From the NCBI GenBank assembly GCA_018657585.1, contig JABHWX010000057.1, positions 1 through 37,319 on the forward strand: a stretch of DNA of 37,319 nucleotides, in the 5' to 3' direction. The notes beneath the pieces were generated by a model, which ran no database searches, was not told the origin of the DNA, and saw only the letters and a list, made by a program, of their open reading frames with translations. A program made the position numbers and the translations under genes. Below are positions 37,076 through 37,319 of the stretch, piece by piece (positions within the stretch are counted from its first letter, which is position 1; each line of letters starts with the position of its first letter). The stretch is from Phycisphaerae bacterium. GTDB lineage: Bacteria > Planctomycetota > Phycisphaerae > Phycisphaerales > SM1A02.

Positions 37076-37319
37076 TTATTCTTGAACTCGTTGCAATTCA
37101 ATAGATAATTTGAGGATCTGGGTTTCAGATACTTTAATTGCTGAAATAACTACGCCGTGTGTTTCAATTATTTCGCTTTGCGCTGGTACGTGCCCCAGTT
37201 GAGCCAACACAAACCCTGCAATCGTGTCGTACTCTTCATCCTCTGGCAGTTCAAGCCCAAGCTCATCGTTAAAGTCATCAAGACTATATCGCCCATCAAC
37301 CTCAACGAGATTTTCATTA
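37076..37319 (-). CDS. C-terminal part of CorC/HlyC (CNNM-like) transporter-associated domain protein, truncated by the window edge
   Basis: Reverse-strand reading NENLVEVDGRYSLDDFNDELGLELPEDEEYDTIAGFVLAQLGHVPAQSEIIETHGVVISAIKVSETQILKLSIELQRVQE*; absent from the ORF track because its start lies outside the window. Confidence 0.88.
   Translation of the reverse strand, partial: NENLVEVDGRYSLDDFNDELGLELPEDEEYDTIAGFVLAQLGHVPAQSEIIETHGVVISAIKVSETQILKLSIELQRVQE

Overview
The window looks like a gene-dense chromosomal segment of a moderately AT-rich, Gram-negative-type bacterium. The gene content (futalosine-pathway MqnE, large periplasmic domain in YidC, AsmA-like protein, XrtA/PEP-CTERM-type polysaccharide deacetylase) suggests a planctomycete/Phycisphaerae-like lineage; this is inference and unverified. 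I recognise about 33 CDSs. They fall into: a surface-polysaccharide locus (three left-handed beta-helix acyltransferases, a GT2, a formyltransferase, a DUF3473-type deacetylase, an epimerase); murJ-vanZ-parA; recO; an M16 peptidase; lpd; a metallophosphoesterase; yidC-mnmE-thioesterase; a DUF721/DciA-like gene; an orphan FbpC/PotA-type ATPase; two parS sites plus parB; mqnE; a MOSC-mobA-FkbM operon facing a YdeP/FdhF-like molybdoenzyme; an M3 peptidase; ispE; an AsmA-like protein; tag; a Nif3-like protein; a BI-1/YccA protein; a RibBA-like protein; an M42 peptidase; a lipoprotein; and the C-terminus of a CorC/HlyC protein. I found no tRNA, rRNA, CRISPR array, transposase or phage genes. The most interesting signals are: (1) a tandem parS pair in the parB leader, one site a perfect 28-bp palindrome and the other embedded in a candidate parB promoter, with parA about 10 kb away and translationally coupled to vanZ-murJ; (2) a lipoprotein whose signal peptide and lipobox are recovered only by starting at an ATT codon; (3) a RibBA-like protein whose GTP cyclohydrolase II domain lacks the zinc cysteines; (4) an acyltransferase paralog that has lost the WcaF-type catalytic histidine; (5) four convergent gene pairs with overlapping 3' ends. 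I do not see a clear-cut novel defence or mobile system.
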